Positions 16,101-28,445 are shown, counted from the stretch's first letter. The stretch: DNA of 64,000 nucleotides from Eulemur rufifrons (GCF_041146395.1 NC_090999.1:65353001-65417000); one strand, 5' to 3'. Notes: generated by a model not told the origin, from the sequence alone. Translations and numbers: made by a program.

Positions 16101-17365
16101 TTTTGATTTCTTGACCTATTTGTTGTTCAGCAATGTGCCATTTATTTTTCATATATTTGTAAATTTTCCAATTTTTCTCTTGCTATTGATTCCTAGTTTC
16201 ATACCATTAAAATGAGAAAAGATACTTAATATTATTTCAGTCATCTTAAATTTGTTTTGTGGCTTAACATATGATTTATCCTGGAGAACATTCTGGGTGT
16301 GCTTGAGAAGAATGTATATTTTGTTGCTGTTGAATAGAATGGTCTGTATATTTCTATTAGGTCCATTTGATCCACAGTGTTCCTCAAATCCTCTGTTTTG
16401 TATTGATTTTCTGTCTGGATGGTCTATCCATTGTTTAAAGTGGGGTATTAAAGTCTCCTACCATTATTGTATTGCTATCTTTTTCTCACTTCCTTTCTGT
16501 TAATATTTGGTTTACATATTTAGGAGCTCCAATGTTGGGTGCATATGTATGTATAATTGCTATATCCTCTTGATTAATTAACCTTTATTTCATTATATTA
16601 TGTCCTTATTTGTCTCTTGTGACAATTTTTGACTTAAAGTCTCTTTAGTTTGATATAAGTATAGCCATCTCTGCTCTTTTTTGGTTACCTTAGCATGAAA
16701 TCTCTTTTTTTATTCCTTCACTTTCAGCCTATATGTGTTCCTTAAGGCTAAAGTGAGTCTCTTGTATGTTGCAAATAGTTGAATATTAGCTTTTTATCCA
16801 TTCAGCCACTCTATGCCTTTTGATTAGGGAATTTAAATCATTTACATTTAAAATAATTATCGCTAGGTAAGGACTTATTACTGATATTTTGTTAATCGTT
16901 TTCTGTTTTGTAGCTTCTTTGTTCCATTCTTCCTTTTTGCTGTCTTCCTTTGTGATTTATTTTTTGTAGTTGTATGCTTTGATTTCTTTCTCTTTATCTT
17001 ATATGAATGTACTATAGCTTTTTCCTTGTGGTTACCATAGGGCTTATACAAAACATCTTATAGTTATAGCCATCCATTTTAAGCTGATGATAACTTTGAG
17101 CACATACTGAAACTCTATACTTTAACTTCTCTTCCCCTATTATTAACGTCACTATTTACATCTTTACTGTTTCTCCATTAACAAATTATGACTACAGTTA
17201 TTTTTAATACTTATGTCTTTTGACTTTTATACAAGAGTTGAAAGTGGTTTATGCATCACCATTACATTATTAAAGCATTCTGAATTTAACTCTATTCTTA
17301 CCTTTACGGTGAATTTTATACTTTTATATGTGTTTTCATGTTGTTAGTTGCATCCTTTTGTTACA
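13131..17365 (-). mobile_element. L1 LINE (mammal-wide type), antisense, 4.2 kb, ORF2 decayed
   Basis: The plus strand carries the reverse complement of L1 from its 3' UTR (13131-13290) through the ORF2 C-terminal and reverse-transcriptase regions to the endonuclease region (about 16870) and inter-ORF sequence. Landmarks include AACCCCTTATCAGATG near 13806, TTAATGTAGTGTATCATATT near 15170 and GTGGCTTAACATATGATTTATC near 16259. The minus-strand frame 14745-14518 still reads TKLISKNQLPFYISTMN and NKSRKNPINNSIK, typical of L1 ORF2. Many stops and indels make it non-functional. The 5' end (ORF1 and promoter) is missing. This element explains all short frames in the interval. Confidence 0.9.
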
Positions 17366-18414
17366 TTTCTTGTAACAGAAGTCACACTAGTTAAACTGGG
17401 CTAATAAAGAATTATCCAGTGACATTCCCAGGGACTTTGTCAAAAGGACTTTGTTGAAGATATTTAAAAATATATTCATACCAGGAATACATACATAAAT
17501 CCTTTATTCTGACTTTCTTGAAAGTAGTTGAAGTTTCTCCTCATAAGTACCTATAATATCCTTCTTTAATTTTATGTATATCATTAACATCATTGTTTAG
17601 ACTCTAGAGCTTTTTAAAAAGGGATGACAGTACCATCAAAAACTTTAATCCCACCCCCACGAGCTGTCCCAGATTTTATACAACAAATTTGAATTAGTCA
17701 AATTTTACTTAATGTTATATACATAAATAAAGTCACTTATTCAGCATCAAACACCCAATATTGGATCACAAATTTACATTATTTCTCAAACTTGACATTT
17801 GTAAACTGAAGCTGTCAATATTAAAAATTAGGAAACATGGTTTAGAGGGTTCAACAGAGGTGACAGAGACCTTTGGGTAGACAGTGTGCTTTCCCATGCC
17901 AGTCATACCCAATCACTGCCACACTTTCCACCTCCTTCTGCATTTCCGAGCCCCACCTGCTCTCCCTGGTGAATGCTACTGTGTTCCTTTACTTTGGCTA
18001 AAGACAGAATTACTGGACCCTCTCTAGGACTTAATAGCAAATGAAGAGTGCACACGAACACAGGCTTGTTGCTTTTAACATAAACTGAGATGAAAGGCAG
18101 CATCTCCCTGACAACATACAACTTTAAGAACAAAAATTGGGAAAGTGGGGGAAATGAGATTACCTGCTTTGCCCTTTGATAGTCTAAATGTCACCGTTTC
18201 TAACCAAGGGTACTTTAGAGTGGGATGCCTTATGAAATAATCCTTGAAGTATAGTTTATTGGTTGCCATGATTAAAGTAGACAAAAGAATAAAAAGCATA
18301 AGGTTATCCAAAAACTGCCTTAAAAGAGACTGTAACAAGCAGTTGGAGAGTTGCTTGGTTCAGAAATAATGATGTTTTATTAACTTGTACCAATTGCTCT
18401 GCCTGACCTATATT

Positions 18415-18448
<34 letters not shown>

Positions 18449-18780
18449 TTCAGACAGAGAATTAAATTCTGTCTCCACCACACCACATCAAGAACTGTCT
18501 CCTTCTACATCTTTCCCTACTGCCCGAGAGATGCTTGTGGAAGAACCGAGAGCTGAGCTGCTTCTGTGGCAGAATGAGGTGCCATGTGAGCGGCTCTGAG
18601 GGCATTTCCTTGAGTGATGCCCTGTCACTTAAGGAGCCACTTTTGCTTCTCCATTCCTTCCCCGTCCTTAAATGGCCCCACAAAATAAATCATCTGAAAC
18701 CTACATGTCACCACGAATAGAGGAGGGATGAACACTGTAGTGATAAATATTAATAACAATGTCTTCACAGCAAATTCTAA
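17366..18780. other. Intergenic, unassigned; (GA)n at 18421-18447
   Basis: No gene recognised. A 27-bp uninterrupted GA microsatellite lies at 18421-18447; open frames through it on both strands are artefacts of the repeat. Confidence 0.5.
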
Positions 18781-19225
<445 letters not shown>

Positions 19226-20459
19226 GGATGATCTTTTTTAAAGTAACATGACATTATTAGAACATTTTAAATTGAGGTAACATAAAAACAAATCTGTTCA
19301 CTTGCCAGAAAAAAATGTTTAGATCTTCAATTCTTTGCATAAAATCAGATAACACTTCTCTAAGAATAGGTTTAGCACAGACTAGCCACTAATGAGAAGC
19401 CGTTGCCACAGAGCTTCCAAACCTGGCTAACATTTGAAGTGTAACACCACCCAAAATATGAGTAGGAAAGGGGTGTTTTAATCCATTTGAAATGTTCTGA
19501 AGTTATAAAGGTCTCCTACTAAGGCTACATGGGTGAGAGGATTGGGGGAGAAAAGAAAAAACAATAGAAAGAAAGAAATATTTCATTAAAAAATATCACA
19601 TTTATGCATATAGGTAAAATTATATATGTAAATACATGGAAATGGAATATAAGATTTAAAACATAAGAATAATTTCAAAGACACCCCAATTCTTAGAAAA
19701 ATTTTATAACTTCCCTACTAAATACCCTTTAAAACATTTCTTGTTTTGTGTTACATCAAATAATGTTCTTGTCCACGCTAAAAAATAAAAACAAACTAAA
19801 ATCTAAAACATATTATTGACTGATGGAAATCAAGCCTGTCATTTGGAATGAAAAATACTTTCTCAGTCTGAAGCTGAACATTCTCTTTTGAAAGTACTTT
19901 CTTGCCTGCTTCTCCACAGATCAATAATAGTCCAGACAAGAACTTTCCCTGCTGCATTCTAATAAATGCAGAGAATTGGGCAAGTCAGGAACCAAATCAG
20001 AATTCCTGATCCCAAACTCTATGTCTATCTCTAGAGTAGAATCTGTGAAAGCAATCTGGAATTAGTAGGAATTTTCAGCCTGTTCACTTCAAGGTAGCCT
20101 GCAGTTAGAAAGCTCGTGTGATTTCTATTATGACTTAACAAAATGTAAAAACTGGTATACACCATTAGAAAATGAAAAAATGACTGAATGTTTACTAAAA
20201 AGGTAAGGAAACCTGAAAAAGTATAACTGTATAACAAAGGAAGAGTTGCCTTTTATTTCATCACTTTCTGAAATATAAAAATAATGCATGCTAGTAGAAA
20301 TACAATAAACTATATATAAAATTTTTTATCCCAAGTTTGCACTTACCACTGTAACAAATACATTTTCCATATCATAAGTAACTATTAATAATTGTGACAA
20401 CTGTTAAAAAAGTCCAACAGAAGTAAACTTTTAGCATTTCCTAGTATCAGACAATTAAG
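19226..20459. other. Intergenic, nothing recognised
   Basis: AT-rich; no gene or classifiable repeat. Confidence 0.45.
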
Positions 20460-21100
20460 CCAGTTCCAATTTTTGGTTATTTTAACACTGTGATGAACAC
20501 ATTTATGTGTAAGTCTTTTTCTGTACTTTGGGTTATTTCCCTAGGATATATTTTTAGATGTGCAATTACTGCATTTGGGTGTAAAAATTTTATGTCTCTG
20601 TTGCACATTTTCAATTTGCCTTGCAAAAAATATAATAATCTTTTCTAGGGCAATTTGTCAGTGTATATCAATATCCTCACAAATATTTCTACCCTTTAAT
20701 CCATTAGTTCCTTAGAAAACAAGAGATATGAAAAGATTTTGTTTATAGTATTATTGCAGTATTATTTCCATTACCAAAAAATTAGCCATAATTCAAATGC
20801 CCCCAAATAAAAAAGCATTCTATTATGTTAATAGAATGTACTTTATGTGGCTATTAAAATCATTTTCTCAAAAATATGTAAAAATAGATGAGATGTCAAA
20901 TATAGCATATTATTAAGGTTAAGTGGAAAAAGTCAGGATATAAAACTATATGTATAACATGATCTCAGTTATATATATGTGTACATGTTCATAGAAAGGA
21001 TAGAAACATATCAAAATGTACACAGTGATTGTTTCAAAAAGGATGATTACAAGTGTTCCTTCCTGTATACTTTGGTATAGCTTTTTATTAATATATAGTC
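20460..21100. mobile_element. Old L1/HAL1 fragments
   Basis: The first part (to about 20650) reads GTTATTTCCCTAGGATATATT...TGCATTTGGGTG, an antisense L1-like 3' motif. From about 20750 AAAAATTAGCCATAATTCAAATGC...TGGCTATTAAAATCATT...GATAGAAACATATCAAAATG is in sense orientation. Exact families not assigned. Confidence 0.45.
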
Positions 21101-21560
21101 AGACTATTAATCATTTCTGATATTTCTATATCACATTTATACATTTATATAAAATTATATATGTATGTACATAAGTGAAAATTGGACATTTAAAATCAAA
21201 AATAATTACAGAAACACCCTAATTCTTACAAAATAATTTTTCAAAGTTGATTTTTGTCTGTTTTGGTCAAAGAAGTTTTTCAATTTTCACAGATACTTTT
21301 TCATGTCACAAAAATAAAACCACTGGGTAATTAATAGATATTCCTCTGACAAAGTGCCATGTAACCCACAGCAGTGATGTGGTCTCAGAGTTTCAAGTTT
21401 CCAGATAATTAATTTACATGGGATATACAATGGTGGTTTTAGACACAAGAAAAAAATACAACAGAATTTTCCACAAAAACTGAATAAGTTTTTTATCATA
21501 TTTTTACATTATTGACTTGATGTCTTAACTTTAAAAAAGGTTCTTTATACAGAAGCATAA
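21101..21560. other. Intergenic, nothing recognised
   Basis: AT-rich; no feature supported. Confidence 0.45.
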
Positions 21561-21564
21561 ATCA

Positions 21565-22100
21565 GAGTTCATACATTTGCCCATGTTTGCGTTTTATCAG
21601 CTCCCCATCACCTGTAGGGTAAATTCCAAACTCATTATTGCACCTCCAAAGACACAAGACCCTTCAGAGTCTGGCCCCTACTCGCCTGCCTCATCTCTGC
21701 TTGTCAACCCTCCGTTCCTGCCTCCCTACACTATTGTCATAGGAATGGGCATTCACTGAGCAGAAACACACCTTGTCCACTCTATGAGGCTAATTCCCCC
21801 AGCACCACAGGTCACCCCTCAGATGTCACCTCTTCCAAGAAATCATCTCCCCTTTCTCCTTTCTTGCAGGCCACTCCAGGCTGTCTCTCTGTTCCTACAG
21901 CTGTGAGACTTCCCTTAATAATTACACTCACCACGTTGCATCTTAACTGTCTGTGTACTTACTGAGCATTCTCTTCTAGAACATCAGCAAGGGCAGAATT
22001 TTTTTTTTTTCTGTTTTGATAATTGCTATATTCCCAGTACCTAGAGAAGTGCATAGAAGATACTTAAAAATTTTTGAATGCTTGTATGCCCAAGGGAATG
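21565..22100 (+). mobile_element. L2 LINE 3' part, sense
   Basis: Contains in order TCAGAGTCTGGCCCCTACTC, GATGTCACCTCTTCCAAGAA, ACATCAGCAAGGGCAGAATT, TTGCTATATTCCCAGTACCTAG and a TTTTTGAATG end, matching the L2 3' region. Confidence 0.8.
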
Positions 22101-22269
22101 AGGAAATGAGTGATTGAATGACTTCATCAGGGAACTTGAGTATCTAAGAACGAGGTTCCTGGCAAAGGGCATAGGTGGTGCCAAAAAGAAGGGGGCGGGA
22201 AAGGAAAAAGACGACACAAGGAGCCTGGTGTTTTGGTAAGGTGGGAAGAGTTCAGAATTTTGTCAGACT

Positions 22270-22400
22270 TTGAAAAGTTCCTCAACTTGCACCTATAAAA
22301 TGGGATAATATACTCATTAGGTGGTTGTGAGAATTACTGAACTATAAATATACAACACAATGCCTTTCATATAATAGGCATTCAGTCAAACATTTGACTT
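22270..22400 (+). mobile_element. MIR SINE
   Basis: TTCCTCAACTTGCACCTATAAAATGGGATAATA...GTGGTTGTGAGAATTACTGAAC...ATAATAGGCATTCAGT is the 3' half of MIR. Confidence 0.75.
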
Positions 22401-23470
22401 TTTCCCATCCCTTACTTTGCGGTTTGGTCTAGGTATTTCTATATTGATGGAAAACAGTCATAAATTTCTAGGGGAAATAAATGCATTAGACAAATTTTTA
22501 CTTTGATTTTTACAAAGATAAGCCATGCTAGACAGCAGCCATAGCAAATGGAAGATGCCCAAACTCTGCCAAGGTTAGGAGTCATGGCCATAGGAGATGT
22601 AGGTATGTGTGTAGCCCATGCTGACACGGGCCTTCCTTCATTACTCAGGGGTGAGTTTTGTACAGAGAAGAATCTTATCTATTTTAATGGTGGGACATAG
22701 GGGTATTCCCAGAGCACAGGAAAACTTCTCTCTTATGGCTTTCATTACCCTTTCTATTGATGAGACAAAACAACATACAATATTAAATTCTGTCCTAAAG
22801 CCATTTGGCTAAATGTATAGATGTCTAGGGCCAAAAGTACATTCATTGATTTTGGGATTAGAATCTATTTATATGCTTTTCAAACAGATATTTCAGGTCA
22901 CCTTGAAATGCAGGTGCTTGCGTTAGGCTGCATAGTTGGGGACGCCGGTCTTACTACACGACAAAAGTAGGATCCTCAAGATCATTAGAGCAGCAGGCTG
23001 GCATGGCTACCTACCACTGGCCTCTTCCTGGTGAGCTGACATTCTCAGGGATGTTGAATCAGGGTTTTTCAGAGCAGACTGCTGGATCCAAGAAGCCTCA
23101 CTCAGAACCCCTCTGGCAAAAGAGACTTTTGCCCCTAGAATAAGTGTCCCTGCTGCCAGTATCATAGAGATCCAGTAAGTTAATTTAAGAAACACGGCTT
23201 TTATTGCCCCCAAGAAGGCCTATGTTTCCTATATCTGGTGGCAACATAATAAATAGCCACTCAAGTGGTCATCGGCTTTGACTTGTTAGCTTACCTATCT
23301 TTGCACTGCACCTGCTGTCATGTGGGATTTTGTCAGTTTTTCAGTTGTTGGTGTTTGTTTTGTGCTCTGCACATGTGAATATGAGACAGACTGTATACAA
23401 AGATAAATACATTTCTCCAGAGTGTATTTTTCACTGGAAATTATCAAAGTTACTATATTTTAATGTGCTG
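22401..23470. other. Intergenic, nothing recognised
   Basis: No supported gene or repeat. Confidence 0.45.
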
Positions 23471-23477
23471 CATTCTT

Positions 23478-23642
23478 TTTTTTTTTTGGTTTGGTTTGGT
23501 TTTTTTTTTTTTAGACAGAGTCTCACTTTGTTGCCCAGGGTAGAGTGCTGTGGCATCAGCCTAGCTCACAGCAACCTCAAACTCCTGGGTCCAAACAATC
23601 CTCCTCCCTCAGCCTCCTGAGTAGCTGGGACTACAGGCATTC
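23478..23642 (-). mobile_element. Alu right-arm fragment, antisense
   Basis: T-rich tract then AGACAGAGTCTCACTTTGTTG...GCATCAGCCTAGCTCACAGC...CTGAGTAGCTGGGACTACAGGCAT: the strepsirrhine-type right arm only; the left arm is absent. Confidence 0.9.
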
Positions 23643-24714
23643 TTAATTTGGTTCATCAATTTCCTTGGCTAATACCAGCTGAAACCAGATAAAGGGCAGT
23701 TGGAGCTGAAGGCAGGAAACAGGAGCTCAGGGAGGTGGGATTCACTGTGGTAGCTTGGCTGCATTTACCTGTCTGGGAAGAAGCTGTTTGTTCAGAAGCA
23801 GAGGAGACAGAAGTGGTAACAGGAAGTCAAAGAATAGAAAAAGAGAGCCTCACTGACACTGGGAAGAAGGATGAGTAGCCAGATACAAAGTAGAAGTGAA
23901 AGCCAATTGCACCTGAGGGAGACTTCCTGAGGGCTGTGGTTTGGCCTTGGGGAAAGTGCAGGTGGCAGTTAGGACCTAGGGAAGTGGTTGTGAGAGAAGA
24001 AATCTTCTCCAGCACTGCCACGGTATATGGAGCTTCGCTTAAACACAGAATCCGAGACAGGTGATGGATGGATGGGTGGATAGACAGATGGATTTATAGG
24101 AATATAGTAGCAATTTTAGGGCACACCAAAGATGCCCCCTGACCAAAGTTTTCTTCCCTATAGGCCCTCAGGGATGCCATTTTAGAAATCCTTGAGTTTT
24201 TAAATGGATGATCCTTAAATCTATGGGTCAAAATGAACTTGTTTAGAAATTTGTGGGGTGGGGCCTATGAATCTACAGTTTCAGAAATTCTCCAGGTGAG
24301 TTTTATATACACTGATGTTTGAAATGCCTGGATGAAGATGGTGTCCCTTGTCTGGTGTTCCGTACTGAATGGATCAGGTTCTTTCTAATAGACAGCTGAC
24401 TGGGAATCAGGCAGAAAAGAGAATAAAACAAGGATTATTTGGTGGTGGGGAGAGAGGCCTCCCCTCTCTCCAAGTGTCAGCGGAGGGTCCCAGGCAGTAA
24501 GAACCTCCTCAAAGTATCATTAGGACTGTTTTGGGGGGAAAGAGAAGACTCAAACTATCATGGGTGCCACTCAGATCTCAGGAGCCCCCAGCCTATGCAT
24601 TTTTCAAAGTTTAGGTAAAATGCCAGCTCCTCCACAGTTCGTGCCACATCCATCCACCTGACCCCAAAGAGAAGTCACCTGTGCTTCTGAACTCCCCTGT
24701 AGAATTTGTCTACA
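23643..24714. other. Unassigned DNA with (GGAT)n and a MER5-like piece
   Basis: A degenerate GGAT/GATA tract lies at 24063-24095. The piece 24215-24335 (GTGGGGTGGGGCCTATGAATC...CTCCAGGTGAG...TTTGAAATGCC) resembles MER5. The remainder is not recognised. Confidence 0.5.
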
Positions 24715-26040
24715 CTTTTAATGGACTTCATTTATTCAGTTAAAATATTTATTGAGCACCTACCACATGCCAGACACCATTCTAGGCATTGAGGCAGAGC
24801 AGTGAACTAAAGAGACAAAAATATTTGCCCTTATGGAGCTTAGATTCTAGCAGGGGAAACAATAAAAGTAAAATGTATATCAGATAAATGCTAAGAGGGA
24901 AATACGTCAGGAAATAGTCATAGGAAGTGCATGTAATATAGGAAGAAACAGTAATTTTTGATAGCCAGAGAAGGCCTCTCTGAGAAAGTGACATTTGGGG
25001 AACAAACAAATGAGCAGGGAGAGAGAAGGGCGCATCTAGGGAAGTACATTAAAGTCCAAGGCCGTTAGGGGCAAGAGCCTGCGCCGGTGTTCACAGGGTC
25101 CTCAGGGGGCCCTGGTGGCCGGAGGGGAGTAAGGAAGGGGAAGAGTAGTAGGAGATGGGGCTGGGCAGCTATGAGAGGACCCTGCCACATAGCCTCAGAG
25201 AGGCTTTGTAGATAGGTCTCAGAAAAGTTGTGTCTTTTATTCTGAGCAAGATGGAAAACTATTGACAAATTTTGAATAGATAAATTTCATGTTCAGTCTT
25301 AATTTTGAAAACATCACTGGCTATTTTGTTGAGAATAATTTAGGGGTGGGGACAAGTGTGGCAGAAGGAAGCTTGGTTTTAGAAAGTCACAGAAATAATC
25401 CAGGGGAGAGAGAATGGTGGCTTGGGCCAGCATGATGGTGGCAAGAAATGATCCAACCCCGGATGTAGTTAAAAGGTGGCGTAAACAGGAAAGGGAGGCA
25501 TGAGAGAGAAAGAGAGGGGTGAAGGAGGATTCCAGGGTTTAGAGCCTGAGCAACTAGGAAAAGGCTGTTGTTATGTACTGCAGGGGGCAAGGATTTGAGG
25601 AACATCAGCTTCCAGCCATCAGACAGGGTGAAATCATCAAGGCAGCGAGTGTGGAAGTCCGAGGGCTGAGCTCTGGGGCACTGCAACATCCCGAGATAGG
25701 ACATCAACTACTCTGCTTTGCAAGGGGGGGAAGGAGTTTCCAGGGACACAGGACTTCCAGGAAAGGTCTGGGTGCGCAAACTGCGATGACTGATCTCTGG
25801 CTCTGAGGTTAGGGAAAGAAAAAAGAAACCCATGGAAAGGAGTAGCAGAAAGGTGGGAGACACCTCACTCTGGGAGCCAAGTAAGGAAAGAGTCTCAGGG
25901 TGAAGACAGCGCTCAACGCTGTCAGATGCTGCTGAAGGGGCAAGTAAGATGAGGGCTGAGAATTAACCACTGGATTTAGCAATAAACAGGTCACGGGGGA
26001 CCTTGACGAGAGCAGTTTCCATGGTAGTTACAAGGGACAG
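24715..26040 (-). mobile_element. Long L2 LINE, antisense, 1.3 kb
   Basis: Begins with the inverted L2 3' end (AAATATTTATTGAGCACCTA...GCCAGACACCATTCTAGGC) and continues through GAAGGCCTCTCTGAGAAAGTG, GCTGAGCTCTGGGGCACTGC, TCAGATGCTGCTGAAGGGGC and CTTGACGAGAGCAGTTTCC, all L2 reverse-transcriptase-region landmarks from memory. It is unusually long for an L2 relic. Confidence 0.85.
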
Positions 26041-26094
26041 GAAGCCTCTACCCAGTGGCTCAGCATCAGGAGAATCTCTGGGACTCCTGGAATC

Positions 26095-26345
26095 ATTTAT
26101 TTCAGAAAGAATCTGAGCACCTCCTAATTTCAAGCACTGATTGTGCTGGGATCATTGGGAAATATAAGGATGCAAAAAACAAAACAAAACAAAACAAACC
26201 CTGTCCTCAAGAAACATCATCTGTCCGTCAGGGAGAGGACGAGCTCACAGCTGACTCTACATCAAGGCACAGAGCGCTACATTACACAGTCAAACAGTAT
26301 AATCACCCCGTACTCCTCACACCTCCTCATACTTTCTTGACTAAA
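26095..26345 (-). mobile_element. Possible second L2 fragment with (CAAAA)n
   Basis: CTGAGCACCTCCTAATTTCAAGCACTG then CAAAACAAAACAAAAC and CCTGTCCTCAAGAAAC follow the inverted L2 3' order loosely. Confidence 0.45.
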
Positions 26346-26424
26346 TGAAACTCTGGCTAAATCCACGTCTCTGCTCAGTCCTGAATGTATTTGTGCAGCA
26401 GAACATGGCTAGGGGGGAACAGAC

Positions 26425-26815
26425 AGTGGTTCAAGCATCTTGGTCTACTTGGGCTGTCCTACAAAATACCAGACTGGCTGGCTGAAACCTCAGAAATTTA
26501 CAATCTCACAGTTCTGGAGGCTCAGAAGTCCAAAATTAAGGCCCTGGAAGATTTGGTTCCTGGTAAGGGCCCTCCTCCTGGCTCACAGATGGCCACCTTC
26601 TCGCTGTGTCCTTACATAGCAGAGGGAGCGATGTCTCTCTCTTGCTTTCTTCTTCTTATAAAGCCACAGTTCTGTTTGATTAGGACCCCACCTTTATGAC
26701 CTTATTTAACCTTAATTACCTCCTAAAGATCCTATCTCCAAATACAGTCCCCTTGGGGGTTAGGGCTTCAACATTTGGAGGAGGGTGGAGGGGTGGAACA
26801 CAATTCAGACCATAG
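26425..26815 (-). mobile_element. MaLR-type (MLT1/MST) LTR, antisense
   Basis: Contains GGGCTGTCCTACAAAATACC, TCTCACAGTTCTGGAGGCTC, ATGGCCACCTTCTCGCTGTG, GACCTTATTTAACCTTAATT and GGGGGTTAGGGCTTCAACAT, the reverse complement of an ancient MaLR LTR. It is a solitary, non-coding LTR. Confidence 0.75.
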
Positions 26816-26898
26816 CAAAGAGACAGCTGGAGAGGGAAACTATAAGGAGCAAAATAGAACAACGCTTTCTCCTGTGCAGAAAAGGAACAAATCCCTGG

Positions 26899-27100
26899 CA
26901 GGGTGGGGAACCTGCAGCCTTCTGATTTCAAGATTCTTTGTTTTTACGCACTAAAGGAGGCAAGAAAAGCTTCATCTTTCTCTGCCACACCCCTTTTAAT
27001 GAAAGGATTTGTTATGCAAAATTTGGATTCCGTCAAAAGGCTGTACTTAAGGACCTAGACGGCCACATTTCACCTTAAGGCTGCAGGTTCCCCACCCCTG
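26899..27100. mobile_element. Palindromic DNA-transposon MITE
   Basis: The left end CAGGGTGGGGAACCTGCAGCC (21 bp; first 20 shown elsewhere) mirrors the right end GGCTGCAGGTTCCCCACCCC at 27080-27099, followed by TG. Inner halves also pair: AAAGGATTTGTTATGCAAAA lies near the centre. The family is a hAT-like palindromic element seen elsewhere in mammals; I cannot name it with certainty and see no clear 8-bp target duplication. Confidence 0.75.
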
Positions 27101-27899
27101 CAGGGAGCAAGAGAAGGGTGTTTGTTTTAAGGTGGCGTGATGAGCCTTTGGGGCTCTCTGAGTCTGAAGGGTTTAGCGCTAGAGATATACCACTGAAGCC
27201 AAAATCATGGGTGATCTTTACCTTAGGAATCAAACTTGGTCACTCAGCATCCTGAATAACATGTGTGCAGCAAGACAAATCTGGCACCATAATTTGGACA
27301 GTAACTCAGCCAATGATATTATTTGTGTATATGAAGTCTAAGAAGTATTGACAAAATATGCAAATTCAAATTTTAAAACTCAGGAGAACATATTAGAGCT
27401 AAAACAATTCACTCCTTTTTGGCCAAATAGCTGAATAAAATTCCCTCTACAAAGTTACGGTTAAATATTTTTACTTATTTAAAACCCTGACCCATGTCAC
27501 CTGTCATTATCTGTACATTGTTTGTGATACTCCTCTAGTGGCCTAGAAGAGCTGGCCTCACTAGCATACTTGAAGATTTGGGAGGACCACAGCATTTTCT
27601 TTTTTCTTTGCCTAATTTGATGGTAACTGGTTTCTTAGCAAACTCTGAAGATAAAATCAGAGGCAGGGTATGAAATACCAGTTTAACAATGGCCACTTCC
27701 CACCCAATGAGACAAAGAAGCAAAGGACCTAGTAATTTTTATGACAATGAACATTAAGGAAAACCTTCAAAGCTCCTAAGTCTCAGGGACTTAACAACTT
27801 GTGAGGGCCAACCCCATTGACCTCACAGGTCCTTCCTGCAGTCACAATGCTGTTAAGTCATGCTTGGGAAGATGCCCCAGAAACGTGCCTTTAGTTAGG
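27101..27899. other. Upstream flank of FAM81B, no promoter motif seen
   Basis: About 0.8 kb before the first FAM81B exon. It is CpG-poor with no TATA box at a useful distance and no classifiable repeat. This fits a tissue-restricted, non-CpG-island promoter, but the transcription start cannot be placed. Confidence 0.4.
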
Positions 27900-27935
27900 A
27901 TGCAATCAAGATTCCTCAGTACTTTGACTTTCTAA
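27900..27935 (+). pseudogene. Relic of the FAM81B N-terminal extension / short upstream ORF
   Basis: ATG at 27900 opens an 11-codon frame (MQSRFLSTLTF, then TAA at 27933-27935). The residues resemble the human FAM81B annotated N-terminus (MQLQFLGTLAS...) as recalled. The following codons in this frame (ERKKKRFPFKK) also resemble the human extension, but the match then moves by one base near the A6 run at 27962-27967 before reaching TKNK at 27976. One stop and one single-base deletion therefore separate this ATG from the main ORF; in this animal it can act only as an upstream ORF. Reverting an assembly error would have to repair both lesions. Confidence 0.55.
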
Positions 27936-28005
27936 GAAAGAAAAAAAAACGGTTTCCTTTCAAAAAATCAAACCAACAAAAAATAAAGTGGGGAAATCAA
28001 GCATC

Positions 28006-28015
28006 ATGAGTGCAG
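28006..28015 (+). CDS. FAM81B: FAM81B coding exon 1 (start codon, 10 nt coding)
   Basis: The coding sequence is proposed to start at ATG 28006-28008 (context ATCATGA, A at -3) and reads Met-Ser-Ala plus the first base of an Asp codon before the donor AG|GTACTT at 28016. Splicing to 28446 completes Asp and gives MSADTDVNKSASP, which lines up with the human FAM81B segment MSSDTNVNKSASP as I recall it. Upstream, 27928-28005 is open in the same frame and translates to lysine-rich sequence similar to the human N-terminal extension (for example TKNKVGK against TKNKAGK), but no in-frame ATG survives there. FAM81B is a coiled-coil protein without a known enzymatic domain; from general knowledge its expression is highest in testis and ciliated epithelia. 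The transcription start is not visible: no TATA box or CpG island was seen upstream, and the 5' UTR probably includes 27900-28005. Confidence 0.75.
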
Positions 28016-28445
28016 GTACTTATCCTACAGACTACTTAAGGTCTCTAAATTTCTCATAGTTCATTCTCTTACTCATATGTTTTATTACATATAAATGAAA
28101 TAATAAATCCCAAAGAAGCCCCTCAGATGGCTTGAGCACAATAGGGTAAGAAATATGCCCTTTTATTTCATTATAGAATGGTTTGATCTCAAAGAAGTTC
28201 CTCAATGTCTCATAGAAGTACCTGTGAGGATATGCTCTTCTAGCTGACTGTAGGGTGATGGGGCGATGAGGGAGAATTGGCGTTGGGGGGAGGGGAGAGG
28301 CAAGTGTAAAACAAATTAGAAGCCTCTCTTTAAGCTTAGCCATCTGTACAGAAACTGCTCTCAATTAAAAAAAAAAAAAAATCCTGCCACTGCAAAAATT
28401 CACTTGCCATAGTTCCTGATCTGATTCAGCATTCTGGTTGCCTAG
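28016..28445 (+). other. FAM81B intron 1 (430 bp)
   Basis: A short GT-AG intron between the 10-nt coding exon and exon 2, phase 1. It contains a purine-rich patch (GGGGGGAGGGGAGAGG near 28286) and an A15 run near 28367-28381; no recognisable repeat or RNA gene was seen. Confidence 0.75.

Noticed and set aside
14815..16503. Several hydrophobic plus-strand open frames that look like membrane proteins
   Set aside because: They are the antisense of L1 ORF2, whose T-rich complement gives spurious Phe/Leu-rich frames.
18414..18599. Arg/Glu repeat protein frame
   Set aside because: Translation of the (GA)n microsatellite.
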